Shown here: positions 26,273 through 34,949 of the stretch, in pieces | How the letters are laid out: each line of letters opens with the position of its first letter | How positions within the stretch are numbered: position 1 is the stretch's first letter | Source of the DNA: Melioribacteraceae bacterium | Lineage (GTDB): Bacteria > Bacteroidota > Ignavibacteria > Ignavibacteriales > Melioribacteraceae | Assembly (NCBI GenBank): GCA_028280855.1 | Contig: JANQLA010000086.1 | Coordinates: 1 to 43,938 of the forward strand | Length of the DNA stretch: 43,938 bases | Direction: 5' to 3' | The notes under the pieces: generated by a model | Told to the model about the DNA's origin: nothing | The model's database searches: none | What the model saw: the letters and a program-made list of their open reading frames with translations, nothing else | Position numbers and translations under genes: made by a program

Positions 26273-27289
26273 GTGAGCGCCAAAATAAAAATTGCATTTT
26301 TTTCAATTCCTGCAAAAGAAAGGACATACATTAAAAGAAAATTAAGCAAAACAAGTTACGAGCTGCTTTTTTATGATGAAGCTTTGAACGAATCCAATGC
26401 TAGTCTAATTAAAGACGCTGATGTTGTTTCGGTCTTTATTTACTCATCGGTTACTAAAAACGTAATAGCGAAAGCAAAAAAACTAAAATTGATTTCCACA
26501 AGAAGTACTGGATTCAACCACATAGATATTAAAGAGGCAAAGAAAAGAAACATAGTTGTTTGTAATGTTCCATATTACGGTGAGAACACGGTTGCTGAGC
26601 ACACTTTTGCACTTATACTGGCATTATCCAGGAATTTGCACAAAGCTTATGTTCGCGCTCAACAAAATAATTTTTCGCTCGAAGGCCTGCGAGGATTTGA
26701 TCTCAAAGGTAAAACGATTGGAATTATTGGAGCAGGGAGTATTGGTGTACACGTGATTAAAATGGCTAAAGGATTTGATATGAATGTAATTGTTTATGAT
26801 ATAAACAAGAGCCATATCCTAAAGGAACTGCTCGATCTAGAGTACGTTTCGCTGAATGAACTCCTTGGCAAATCACAGATCATCAGTATGCATGTGCCTT
26901 ATAATAAGCATACACACCACTTAATCAATATGCAGAATATTCAAAATGTACGCAAGGGAACCATATTTATAAATACTGCGCGTAACGGTCTTATTGAACC
27001 CGCAGCTTTGTACTATGCAATAGACAAAGGAATATTCGGCGGGGTTGGTTTAGATGTGTTCGAAGGGGAAGAAATTGCCGGTGAAGAAAATCAAATGCTT
27101 ACAAAAAATATTTCAACCGAGAAACTTGACGCTATCTTTAAACGAACTTTATTGTTGCGCAGGGAGAACGTGATTATAACTCCGCACATGGCTTTCGATT
27201 CGGTTGAAGCGGTTGAAAGAATACTTCAAACAACAGTCGAAAATATCGATGGATTTTTTAACGATGGTAAAGTATACAAGGTTAATTAA
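26273..27289 (+). CDS. D-isomer-specific 2-hydroxyacid dehydrogenase
   Basis: 338-aa NAD-dependent dehydrogenase acting on a 2-hydroxy or 2-keto acid. The Rossmann motif is GIIGAGSIG (near 160), the catalytic Arg is R237 in INTARNGL, Glu is E264 in DVFEGEE, and His is H305 in TPHMAF. The longer loop between DVFEGEE and the His resembles the LdhA-like D-lactate dehydrogenase subgroup more than GyaR/SerA. The start is GTG 26273 with AAAGGA about 8 nt before it. It lies 13 bp after one ABC half-gene and 3 bp before the other, so all three should be one transcript. The link between substrate and transporter is unknown. Confidence 0.9.
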   Translation: MSAKIKIAFFSIPAKERTYIKRKLSKTSYELLFYDEALNESNASLIKDADVVSVFIYSSVTKNVIAKAKKLKLISTRSTGFNHIDIKEAKKRNIVVCNVPYYGENTVAEHTFALILALSRNLHKAYVRAQQNNFSLEGLRGFDLKGKTIGIIGAGSIGVHVIKMAKGFDMNVIVYDINKSHILKELLDLEYVSLNELLGKSQIISMHVPYNKHTHHLINMQNIQNVRKGTIFINTARNGLIEPAALYYAIDKGIFGGVGLDVFEGEEIAGEENQMLTKNISTEKLDAIFKRTLLLRRENVIITPHMAFDSVEAVERILQTTVENIDGFFNDGKVYKVN

Positions 27290-27292
27290 TTT

Positions 27293-29080
27293 ATGTCCGT
27301 AGATCGCGACGACGAAATACTAGGAAAAGCATATGACTCGCAGTTGATGAAACGGCTGCTAGGCTATGTTAAGCCGTATAAAAAGTATGTTGTATTTGCG
27401 ATTATATTGAACATTGTAGTAGCAGGGCTTGGACCGGTGCGCCCTTTTCTTACCAAGATTGCCATTGATGATTACATAATAACGAGCGACTACGAGGGAC
27501 TTTTTATTATCGCGGCATTTCTTGTTGGCTCCTTGATGATGCAAGCGGTTATTCAATACTTCCTTACTTACTACACCCAGTTAATGGGTCAGAAAATAAT
27601 TTTCGACCTGCGGAAAAAAGTTTTTGCACATGTACAAAAATTAGCTCTTAAATTTTTTGATAAAACGCCCATTGGAAGAACTGTTACAAGGGTTACCAAT
27701 GATATAGAATCATTAAACGAGTTGTTTTCGTCTGGGATAGTTATGGTGTTTAGTGATTTGTTTATCATCTTCTGGATTTTTGTATTTATGTTTTTTATGA
27801 CATGGGACCTATCCCTTGTTACTCTTTCAGTGCTTCCGGTGCTTATCTATGCTACCTTTCTTTTCAGACGTAAGGTGAGAGAAGCTTACAGGGACGAACG
27901 CAAACACCTTGCAAGGCTAAATTCATACATGCAGGAGCATGTCAGCGGAATGAGCATAGTTCAGCTTTTTACCAAGGAAAGGGAGGAACGTAAAAGATAC
28001 GCAGGAATTGGAACCGATTACCGCACTGCGAAAATTAACGCTGTATTTTATTATGCCATTTTTTTCCCTGTTGTCGAAATATTGAGTTCGATCGCTATCG
28101 GCTTAATAATCTGGTACGGAGGAGGTAATGTTCTGCAAGGAACTTTAACCATAGGATCTGTAATAGCCTTTCTTCAATACACGGAAATGTTTTTCAGGCC
28201 TATACGAGATCTTTCGGAAAAGTATAATATAATGCAAACCGCAATGGCTTCATCCGAAAGACTGTTTAACTTGTTGGATGATAAAACTATTGTTGAAAAC
28301 CCGGAGTCGCCAAAGCAACTTGGGACTGTTACCGGGAAGATTGATTTCAAAAATGTGTGGTTTGCCTATAATAAAGGCGAGTACGTGTTAAAAGATGTAT
28401 CGTTCAGTATAAACCCTGGCGAAACAATTGCTATCGTCGGAGCTACAGGTGCGGGCAAGACCAGCATTAACAATTTGATTACCCGTTTTTACGATATTGA
28501 TAAAGGATCAATTTGTATAGATGGAAAAGATATTAAATCGATAAGGAAAGAAACGCTGCGCGAACATATATCAATTGTACTGCAAGATATATTTCTATTT
28601 TCAGGAACGATTAAATCTAATATTAACCTTGACTACGAAGGCATAACCGACGCTCAGGTAATTGATGCTGCAAAAACTGTTGGAGCGCATGATTTTATTT
28701 CGAACTTACCTAATGGCTATGATGAAGAAGTAAAAGAGAAAGGAGCAACATTAAGCGTTGGTCAAAAACAATTAATATCTTTCGCGAGGGCCCTTGCTTT
28801 TAATCCGCAAATACTTATTTTGGATGAAGCAACCTCGAGTATTGACACAGAGACTGAGAACATTATTCAAAAAGCAATCGAGAAACTGCTGATGGGAAGA
28901 ACTTCGATTGTTATTGCACATCGGTTATCCACTATTCAAAATGCCGATAAGATTCTTGTTATGCATAAAGGCGAGCTTCGCGAAATGGGCTCTCACCAGG
29001 AACTGCTTTCCCAAAAAGGAATTTATTATAAACTTTACCAACTTCAGTATAAAGACCAGGAAGTTCTAAAAACGATATAA
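27293..29080 (+). CDS. ABC exporter half-transporter with canonical Walker B (subunit 2)
   Basis: 595-aa half-transporter of the MsbA/MdlB type, with six transmembrane helices (about 30-330). In the nucleotide-binding domain Walker A is G383-ATGAGKTS and Walker B has D511 followed by the catalytic E512. Its signature motif is LSVGQ (487-491) instead of LSGGQ. In a heterodimer this odd signature would face the Walker motifs of subunit 1, which lack the catalytic Glu, so both defects fall in the same composite site and the other site stays intact. That co-occurrence is the main evidence that the two proteins pair. It starts 3 bp after the dehydrogenase gene. Confidence 0.9.
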   Translation: MSVDRDDEILGKAYDSQLMKRLLGYVKPYKKYVVFAIILNIVVAGLGPVRPFLTKIAIDDYIITSDYEGLFIIAAFLVGSLMMQAVIQYFLTYYTQLMGQKIIFDLRKKVFAHVQKLALKFFDKTPIGRTVTRVTNDIESLNELFSSGIVMVFSDLFIIFWIFVFMFFMTWDLSLVTLSVLPVLIYATFLFRRKVREAYRDERKHLARLNSYMQEHVSGMSIVQLFTKEREERKRYAGIGTDYRTAKINAVFYYAIFFPVVEILSSIAIGLIIWYGGGNVLQGTLTIGSVIAFLQYTEMFFRPIRDLSEKYNIMQTAMASSERLFNLLDDKTIVENPESPKQLGTVTGKIDFKNVWFAYNKGEYVLKDVSFSINPGETIAIVGATGAGKTSINNLITRFYDIDKGSICIDGKDIKSIRKETLREHISIVLQDIFLFSGTIKSNINLDYEGITDAQVIDAAKTVGAHDFISNLPNGYDEEVKEKGATLSVGQKQLISFARALAFNPQILILDEATSSIDTETENIIQKAIEKLLMGRTSIVIAHRLSTIQNADKILVMHKGELREMGSHQELLSQKGIYYKLYQLQYKDQEVLKTI

Positions 29081-29095
29081 AAAATAGAACAGAGG

Positions 29096-29377
29096 GTTGT
29101 TTATACCTACCACAATCTTATTTATGACGGTATAATTTTTACCCTGCCGACAAACGAAATCCTAAAGGTAAATTAAGATTACTATACGATTACACCCAAT
29201 GGGTTTTATTGTTGAACAGGCAGGTGGGAAAGCAATTGACGGCAAAAACAGGATACCGGACTTACAGCGGAAAGTATTCATCAAAGAGTACCTGTTTATC
29301 TCGGCAGCAAAAAGGCTGTTGACAAAGTAGAGGAATTTTTACAACTAAAGGAACAATTTAAGAGCGCAGTTAAATAA
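29096..29377 (+). pseudogene. fbp: relic of fructose-1,6-bisphosphatase class I (C-terminal part, multiple frameshifts)
   Basis: About 94 codons of the C-terminal quarter of Fbp can be read in three frames. 29096-29134 gives VVYTYHNLIYDGI. 29137-29196 gives FYPADKRNPKGKLRLLYDYT, containing the core of the Fbp active-site signature. From 29196 the frame gives PMGFIVEQAGGKAIDGKNRI. From 29273 it gives SIHQRVPVYLGSKKAVDKVEEF to a stop at 29375-29377. At least three shifts separate these, and the N-terminal three quarters are absent, the ABC gene ending at 29080. The gene is therefore dead. It is a sign of rearrangement; a working copy elsewhere cannot be judged from here. Confidence 0.85.
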
Positions 29378-29413
29378 TGTTAAACGCATTAATCGGATAC
29401 TATTTTTAATAAT

Positions 29414-29680
29414 TCAGCCAACTATTAGGCCGAGTTCCTCGTTAATACTGGCAGCAAGTTCCGATTTTGTAATTCCTTTAATATCAATCTTAGCTGAATG
29501 AACCAGAATCTCCGGCGGGTCACCACTTCCCTGAACAAACTTAATAAGGTTATAGCTTAACCTGTACCGATCGTTCGGTATCTCAATATAGTTGGCAAAA
29601 CCATCTACCATATCGTATATTTTCCTTTCTATAGAATCATCGGGAGCCTTTTTAACACTGGGCGGGGGCAACGTTGTCAT
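29414..29680 (-). CDS. hypothetical protein (88 aa)
   Basis: Small soluble protein from ATG 29680 (a TTG two codons earlier is less likely). It begins with a proline-rich TTLPPPSVKK stretch and then a mixed helical/strand region (ERKIYDMVDGFANYIEIP, YNLIKFVQG, ITKSELAASINEELGLIVG). I recognise no family. It is convergent with the fbp relic and divergent from the LPS genes. The coding-like composition supports it only moderately. Confidence 0.5.
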   Translation of the reverse strand: MTTLPPPSVKKAPDDSIERKIYDMVDGFANYIEIPNDRYRLSYNLIKFVQGSGDPPEILVHSAKIDIKGITKSELAASINEELGLIVG

Positions 29681-29748
29681 AAGCAATTACCATGGTTATT
29701 AATTTATACCAAATTATAAAAGATTGTGCTTAACCTCAAATCCATAAG

Positions 29749-29780
29749 TTTGATTGACAAAATTTTATTAAATACATTTG
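29749..29780 (+). promoter_or_regulatory. FCB-type promoter of the LPS core operon
   Basis: TTTG at 29749-29752, a 20-nt spacer, then TACATTTG at 29773-29780: an exact match to TTTG-N19-21-TAnnTTTG. The start of transcription would fall near 29787, giving a leader of about 20 nt before ATG 29806. Confidence 0.75.
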
Positions 29781-29805
29781 TTCTGCTTTTTAATTTGAAC
29801 AGTGG

Positions 29806-30798
29806 ATGCTTCTAGACAATCTTAATAAAATATTAATTATTCGCCTCAGCTCATTGGGCGACATACTGTTAACAACACCGGTTATTAGAGCAATAAAAAA
29901 ATTCAAACCTTCAATTCAAATTGATTTTATAACCAAGCCCCAATTTGGGGATGTGCTGACATACAACGAACATTTAACAAATAAATTTGTACTGGAGCAA
30001 AACGGTAATTCGGAAAAATTGATCAATACATTGCGCCAAGCGAATTACGACCTGGTAGTTGATCTTCAAAATAATTTTCGCTCTTTTATGCTGCGCAGAA
30101 AACTAAATGTACCGGCTGTAAAATACAGCAAGCCTACATTGCAAAAAATATTGCTCGTAAAATTTAAATGGAACGCTTATAAGAATATTAAGTCGATTGT
30201 TCAATTATATGCAGAAGCTATCCCGGAACTGAAGCTCGACGATTACGGTTTAGACTTTTATAACGAAAACGGTAAGCTTACTAAACAAACTACCAACGAA
30301 AAATATATAGGCTTTTGCCCCGGAAGCAAACACTTTACAAAACAATGGCCCAAAGAGCATTTTATTGAGCTTGGTAATACATTGCTAATTCACAAGTATA
30401 AAATAAAATTATTGGGCGGAGCCGAAGATTTGCAGTTATGCGAAGAGATTGCCGCTAAAATACCGGGTGCGCTTAATGAGTGCACTGATAATGATATTTT
30501 TGCTACGGCTAAAAATATGAGCGAGTGTGAATATATAGTCAGCAATGATTCCGGTCTGATGCACCTGGCTTCTGCACTAAACTTATATTTATTTGCAATT
30601 TTCGGTTCAACTGTAAAAGAATTCGGTTTCTACCCTTACAAATGTGAAAATTACGTCTTCGCAAATTTTATTGAAAAGTGCCGACCTTGCAGCCATATCG
30701 GTAGATCAAAATGCCCCAAAGGACACTTTAATTGTATGAAAAATATTAAACCCGATAGGATTGTTGATAAAATATTTTATATGAATTATAATGGATAA
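29806..30798 (+). CDS. glycosyltransferase family 9 (ADP-heptose:LPS heptosyltransferase-like)
   Basis: 330-aa GT-B fold transferase, cytoplasmic face of the inner membrane. The N terminus carries the GT9 motif ILIIRLSSLGDILLTTPVIRAIK. The C-terminal domain has GFCPGSKHFTKQWP, then LLGGAEDL and the acceptor-site SNDSGLMHLASAL, with a GST-like IFGST. These mark WaaF/WaaC/RfaQ-type enzymes that extend the LPS inner core; which sugar is added is not clear. The last 8 bp overlap the Kdo transferase gene (ATGGATAA), implying translational coupling. Confidence 0.85.
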   Translation: MLLDNLNKILIIRLSSLGDILLTTPVIRAIKKFKPSIQIDFITKPQFGDVLTYNEHLTNKFVLEQNGNSEKLINTLRQANYDLVVDLQNNFRSFMLRRKLNVPAVKYSKPTLQKILLVKFKWNAYKNIKSIVQLYAEAIPELKLDDYGLDFYNENGKLTKQTTNEKYIGFCPGSKHFTKQWPKEHFIELGNTLLIHKYKIKLLGGAEDLQLCEEIAAKIPGALNECTDNDIFATAKNMSECEYIVSNDSGLMHLASALNLYLFAIFGSTVKEFGFYPYKCENYVFANFIEKCRPCSHIGRSKCPKGHFNCMKNIKPDRIVDKIFYMNYNG

Positions 30799-32071
30799 AA
30801 TACTTTCAATTATATATGATTTTTTATTTCTGCCTGTCTTACTTGTTTTTGCAAAAGTTGTTGCCATTACAAATAAAAAGATCCGCCAAGGACTTGACGA
30901 CAGGAAAAAGCTGTTTGAAGATCTAGAAAAAAAATTTCAATCGTTTGATAGAAACAAAAAACTTGTATGGGTTCATTCCTCCTCGATGGGTGAATTTGAA
31001 CAAGCCAAGCCAATAATTGAAAAGCTAAAAAACGACCATAACACAGGAATACTTGTAACATTTTTTTCACCTTCCGGTTATCGTAACTCCGTAAAATATC
31101 CTTATGCCGACGTCGTAACATACTTGCCTCTTGACACAAAAAAAAATATAAGAAGATTTGTTGCAATAACTTCACCGGACTTACTGATTTTAATGCGCTA
31201 CGATATTTGGCCGAATCTTATAAAACACCTGCACGGTAAATCAATACCTGCATTTATTGTTGATGCAACAATGAGGTCGAACTCGAAGAGAAAGCTCCCG
31301 TTAATTAAGCACTTTCACGAAAATCTTTACAAATGTTTTTCCCGAATCCTGACCGTATCCGAAACTGATCTCGATAACTTTAAAGAATTTGGTCTGACCA
31401 AAAAAACATTAAAAGCGGTTGGCGATACACGGTTTGACCGTGTTTACCAGAAAAGTTTGCAGGCAAAACAAAAAAAAATTTTTCCCGAAAATTTTTTCAA
31501 CGATAAAAACGTTTTTGTATTCGGCAGTTCCTGGGAAAGCGACGAGGATGTTGTGCTGCCGGCTGTAATAAAATTATTAAAGTACGATCCTTCTGCTGTA
31601 ATGATAATAGCACCGCACGAACCGACGCTGATAAAGCTGGAAAAGTTGGAACATACGTTTTCCGGGAAAGCCCGCTGCATAAGATTCTCGTTTCTCAATA
31701 ACTACAGCGATGAACAAATTATAATTGTTGATTCAATCGGAATTCTATTAACACTTTATTATTACGCTGATGTGGCGTACGTTGGCGGCAGTTTCAAACA
31801 AGGAATACATAACGTATTGGAACCCGCGGTTTACGGCTCACCGGTAATGTTCGGACCCAAGATTGAAAACAGCCAGGAAGCGAAATATTTAGCAGATGGA
31901 AACGGCGGCGTACTTGTACGAGATAAGTTCCAAGCTTATAAAAATCTCCGAAAGTTCATGCAGGATAAAGATGAACGAGACCGGGTGGGAAATATGGCTA
32001 AAAGCTACGTTCTAAAGAATATAGGCGCAACTGAGAAAATTGTTAAAGAAGTAACCAAGTATTTAAAATAA
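30791..32071 (+). CDS. waaA: 3-deoxy-D-manno-octulosonic-acid (Kdo) transferase
   Basis: 426-aa inner-membrane-associated GT30 enzyme that adds Kdo to lipid A. An N-terminal hydrophobic anchor (about 5-25) is followed by WVHSSSMGEFEQAKPII, the conserved catalytic-Glu region, then LILMRYDIWPNL, GSSWESDE and the nucleotide-sugar site GIHNVLEPAVYG. Length fits the family. The gene overlaps the GT9 gene by 8 bp and ends at a bidirectional terminator. Confidence 0.95.
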   Translation: MDKILSIIYDFLFLPVLLVFAKVVAITNKKIRQGLDDRKKLFEDLEKKFQSFDRNKKLVWVHSSSMGEFEQAKPIIEKLKNDHNTGILVTFFSPSGYRNSVKYPYADVVTYLPLDTKKNIRRFVAITSPDLLILMRYDIWPNLIKHLHGKSIPAFIVDATMRSNSKRKLPLIKHFHENLYKCFSRILTVSETDLDNFKEFGLTKKTLKAVGDTRFDRVYQKSLQAKQKKIFPENFFNDKNVFVFGSSWESDEDVVLPAVIKLLKYDPSAVMIIAPHEPTLIKLEKLEHTFSGKARCIRFSFLNNYSDEQIIIVDSIGILLTLYYYADVAYVGGSFKQGIHNVLEPAVYGSPVMFGPKIENSQEAKYLADGNGGVLVRDKFQAYKNLRKFMQDKDERDRVGNMAKSYVLKNIGATEKIVKEVTKYLK

Positions 32072-32102
32072 AAATAGCGAGCCTAAACCCGCTATTTTTT
32101 TG
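32070..32102. terminator. bidirectional intrinsic terminator between waaA and pckA
   Basis: AAAAATAGCG (32070-32079) pairs with CGCTATTTTT (32090-32099) over a 10-nt loop. The T-run on the plus strand and the A-run on the left make it work in both directions for the two convergent genes. Confidence 0.8.
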
Positions 32103-32119
32103 TTTAATCAATTTACATT

Positions 32120-33739
32120 TTATAATGTCGGACCTGCTTTAACAAGCGCTTTTCCTTCATCGTTATCCGTATACTTTTCAAAATTATTGATAAACAACTG
32201 CGCTAATTCTTTCGCTTTGCGATCCCATTCGGCGGGGTCTTCGTATGTGTCGCGCGGATCGAGAACACCGCTGTCTACACCGGGAAGAGCCAACGGAACT
32301 TCTAAGTTAAATACGGGTATCGTTTTTGTCTCGGCGTCATCAATAGAACCGTCAAGGATTGCGTCGATGATGCCCCTTGTGTCTTTAATGGATATTCGTT
32401 TACCTGTTCCGTTCCAGCCTGTATTAACCAGGTATGCTTTGGCATTATGCGCTTCCATTTTTTTTACAAGTTCCTCTCCGTATTTAGTAGGATGAAGAGT
32501 TAAAAATGCCGCGCCGAAGCAAGCCGAGAATGTTGGCTTCGGTGTTGTTATACCGCGCTCGGTTCCGGCTAGTTTTGCAGTAAATCCCGAAAGAAAATGA
32601 TACTTGGTTTGGTCGGGAGTTAACTTTGAAACCGGCGGCATAACGCCAAAAGCATCCGCTGTCAGGAAAATAACCTTCGATGCATGGCCTGCTTTCGAAA
32701 CCGGTTTTACTATATTTTGAATATGATATATCGGGTAAGAAACGCGGGTATTCTGTGTAACAGATGCATCGGCGTAATCAATTTTTCCGTCGGCATCAAC
32801 AGTCACGTTTTCAAGTAATGCATCTCGTTTAATAGCGTTGTAAATATCCGGTTCGGATTCTTTGTCCAGATTAATAGTTTTAGCGTAGCAGCCGCCTTCG
32901 AAGTTGAATATGCCGTCGTCGTCCCAGCCATGTTCGTCGTCGCCGATTAGCGCTCTCTTGGGATCGGTTGAAAGGGTGGTTTTACCAGTACCCGAAAGAC
33001 CGAAAAAGATTGCCACGTCGTCGTTGTTTCCAACATTAGCCGAACAATGCATTGAAGAAATTCCTTTAAGAGGCAGGTAATAATTCATAATTGAAAAAAT
33101 ACCTTTTTTCATTTCACCTCCGTACCATGATCCGCCAATAACTGCACGCCCTTCGGTAAGGTTGAAAGCAACAAAGTTTTCCGAGTTAAGCGGCACGCCG
33201 TCTGCGCGTTTCATGGATTGCCAATCGGGATTATTAGTCTTAGCTGCGTTCAGTACTACAAAATCCGGTTCGAAGTTTTCGAGTTCTTCTTCAGACGGAC
33301 GAATAAACATGTTTTTAACAAAGTGAGCCTGCCATGCCACCTCGAGGATGAAGCGAACTTTGAGTCTCGTATCTTCATTTGCACCTGCGTAGCCGTCAAC
33401 AACATATAAATCTTTGCCTGATAATTCCTCGGCGCCAAGCTTATAAAAGTGTTTCCAGGTTGCATCATCAATTGGCTTATTGTCCGAGGTCTTGGCTTGT
33501 TCTGCCCACCATACCGTATCCCTGGTTGTGTCGTCAAGAACTATATACTTGTCTTTGGGTGAGCGACCTGTAAAAATACCTGTCATTACATTTACTGCGC
33601 CTGATTCGGTTAGTTCACCTTTTTCGTAGCCTTCTAAATTTGGATTTGTTTCGTGTTCGTAAAGTGTTTCAAATGATGAGTTGTGATAGATGTTTTTGGT
33701 GTTAATTATGCCGTACTTGGCTAAATCAATTTTTGTCAT
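32120..33739 (-). CDS. pckA: phosphoenolpyruvate carboxykinase (ATP)
   Basis: 539-aa ATP-type PEPCK that converts oxaloacetate to PEP, the first committed step of gluconeogenesis (or runs the reverse way in fermenters). Kinase-1a P-loop [13 protein letters not shown] near residue 247, kinase-2 region [13 protein letters not shown], oxaloacetate-binding [10 protein letters not shown] near 53, and the C-terminal adenine-site [17 protein letters not shown]. The length is standard. GGAG lies 8 nt before ATG 33739. It is transcribed alone toward the shared terminator. The dead fbp copy 3 kb away concerns the same pathway. Confidence 0.97.
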   Translation of the reverse strand: MTKIDLAKYGIINTKNIYHNSSFETLYEHETNPNLEGYEKGELTESGAVNVMTGIFTGRSPKDKYIVLDDTTRDTVWWAEQAKTSDNKPIDDATWKHFYKLGAEELSGKDLYVVDGYAGANEDTRLKVRFILEVAWQAHFVKNMFIRPSEEELENFEPDFVVLNAAKTNNPDWQSMKRADGVPLNSENFVAFNLTEGRAVIGGSWYGGEMKKGIFSIMNYYLPLKGISSMHCSANVGNNDDVAIFFGLSGTGKTTLSTDPKRALIGDDEHGWDDDGIFNFEGGCYAKTINLDKESEPDIYNAIKRDALLENVTVDADGKIDYADASVTQNTRVSYPIYHIQNIVKPVSKAGHASKVIFLTADAFGVMPPVSKLTPDQTKYHFLSGFTAKLAGTERGITTPKPTFSACFGAAFLTLHPTKYGEELVKKMEAHNAKAYLVNTGWNGTGKRISIKDTRGIIDAILDGSIDDAETKTIPVFNLEVPLALPGVDSGVLDPRDTYEDPAEWDRKAKELAQLFINNFEKYTDNDEGKALVKAGPTL

Positions 33740-34132
33740 ATTACTTCTCCAACTAAGATTAGTATTTTTTGTCTGTTAAAGAAACAATAGTAGTTTTTAC
33801 TATATGATAAATTAAAGAAATATAGATTCTATGTCTATCACAAACTTCCAAATCTTCATACATTCTTTGATAAAAAGCTTTTTACCGTTACTTATAAACC
33901 ACCTGCTGCTATCCGTAACCATAAAATAACAATCCTTGTTGAGTTGGGGACTTATTTCAAACAGCTCGGAGAATACTCCACGCGCTTACTAATTCTATCC
34001 GTTTTAGTTGGTGGATTAAATCGTTTGGCTCGCACCTACCGGAAGATCTTTTTCGAATAAGGTTTTCAAAACACTTATTTCTACCTAAAAAATCATATTG
34101 AAATTTCACTTTTTGATAAGTACATTGTACAT
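33740..34132. other. intergenic region, 393 bp, with a start-less 88-codon open stretch
   Basis: Holds the pckA leader on the right-to-left side. On the plus strand a frame stays open from 33794 to the stop at 34058-34060 (about 88 codons) without any ATG or GTG; it includes ILVELGTYFKQLGEY and NRLARTYRK. It could be a gene remnant or chance. No repeat or RNA gene is seen. Confidence 0.35.
34120..34130. promoter_or_regulatory. inverted repeat at the brnTA start, possible operator
   Basis: GTAC-ATT-GTAC ends 2 bp before the brnT ATG. BrnA-type antitoxins repress their own operon, so a palindrome here suits an operator. There is no Shine-Dalgarno site before brnT. Confidence 0.4.
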
Positions 34133-34426
34133 ATGAACGAATTTCAATTCGAGTGGGATAAAGTTAAAGATAAAGCCAACATTAGAAAGCACGGTATATC
34201 TTTTGACGAAGCGCGTTCCGTCTTTTATGATAAAAACGCCGTTCAATACTTTGATCCTGATCATTCGAAAGAGGAAGACAGGTTTATTCTTTTAGGAATA
34301 AGTTTCAAATTACGAGTAGTTGTGGTATGTCACTGTTTTCGTAAAAGTGAGACGGTAGTGAGGATTATTTCAGCCAGAAAAGCAAACAAAAAGGAAGAAC
34401 TCGAATATTGGAGACAAAAAGGATGA
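34133..34426 (+). CDS. brnT: BrnT family toxin
   Basis: 97-aa type II toxin, a RelE-fold ribonuclease that inhibits translation in the Brucella prototype. Family hallmarks: FEWDKVKDKANIRKHGISFDEA at the N terminus (typical FEWD..K...N..KHGI.F), the central DPDHSKEEDRFILLG, and the C-terminal RIISARKANKKEELEYW. It comes first in the pair, as usual for BrnTA, and its stop overlaps the brnA start by 4 nt (ATGA). Confidence 0.9.
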   Translation: MNEFQFEWDKVKDKANIRKHGISFDEARSVFYDKNAVQYFDPDHSKEEDRFILLGISFKLRVVVVCHCFRKSETVVRIISARKANKKEELEYWRQKG

Positions 34427-34641
34427 GAAAACATTACGATTTTTCAAACATGAAAGGACGCAAGAATCCTTACATTAAATATCTTAAGCAGCCTGTTACG
34501 ATGCGATTGGATAACGACATTGTAGCTTATTTCAAGTCTATGGCACAGGAAACAGGTATTAATTACCAGACTCTTATTAATCTATACCTGCGCGATTGCG
34601 CAATAAATAGACGTAAACTTAATTTGAAATGGGAATCCTGA
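34423..34641 (+). CDS. brnA: BrnA family antitoxin
   Basis: 72-aa antitoxin from ATG 34423, within the ATGA overlap with brnT; a start five codons earlier inside brnT is less likely. YDFSNMKGRKNPY at the N terminus would wrap the toxin. The C-terminal ribbon-helix-helix-like part (VTMRLDNDIVAYFKSMAQETGINYQTLINLYLRD) should bind DNA and repress the operon, as in the family. Confidence 0.9.
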   Translation: MRKHYDFSNMKGRKNPYIKYLKQPVTMRLDNDIVAYFKSMAQETGINYQTLINLYLRDCAINRRKLNLKWES

Positions 34642-34949
34642 AATATTATACAATTATAAGCCAAGGAAAAAACGGAATAAATTACCGGACAACTGTTAGT
34701 TTTTCAAATAGCTACTTCGTTGTAATTTTAAATACATTGTCTCTACAAAAGCCACTGTATCATTTCTTGTCAATTATTAATAACCAATTATTGATTTTTC
34801 GAAGCAAAAACGGACATTAAATGAAATAACTTGTCTTTTATTCCGGTTTGCGGATGTTAAATATTAGTAATAAGATTGGCAGAATTTTTGTAAAATGTTA
34901 CAGCAATAATTTTGTGATTTAATTTGGAAAAAAAGAAAAAGAAATTTGA
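34642..34949. other. intergenic region, 308 bp, carrying the histidine-kinase promoter
   Basis: AT-rich and non-coding as far as I can see. No terminator is evident after brnA. The only clear element is the promoter-like site at 34887-34914. Confidence 0.5.
34887..34914 (+). promoter_or_regulatory. FCB-type promoter of the hybrid histidine kinase
   Basis: TAATTTTG at 34907-34914 matches TAnnTTTG exactly. A TTTG at 34887-34890 is 16 nt upstream, shorter than the usual spacer. Transcription would begin near 34921, about 29 nt before the ATG. Confidence 0.5.

Noticed and set aside
32100..32495. 131-codon frame antisense to pckA
   Set aside because: Lies wholly opposite a strongly conserved gene and has a low-complexity Ser-rich translation.
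34629..34820. 63-codon open frame after brnA
   Set aside because: Overlaps the brnA end in another frame, AT-rich, no SD, no recognisable features.
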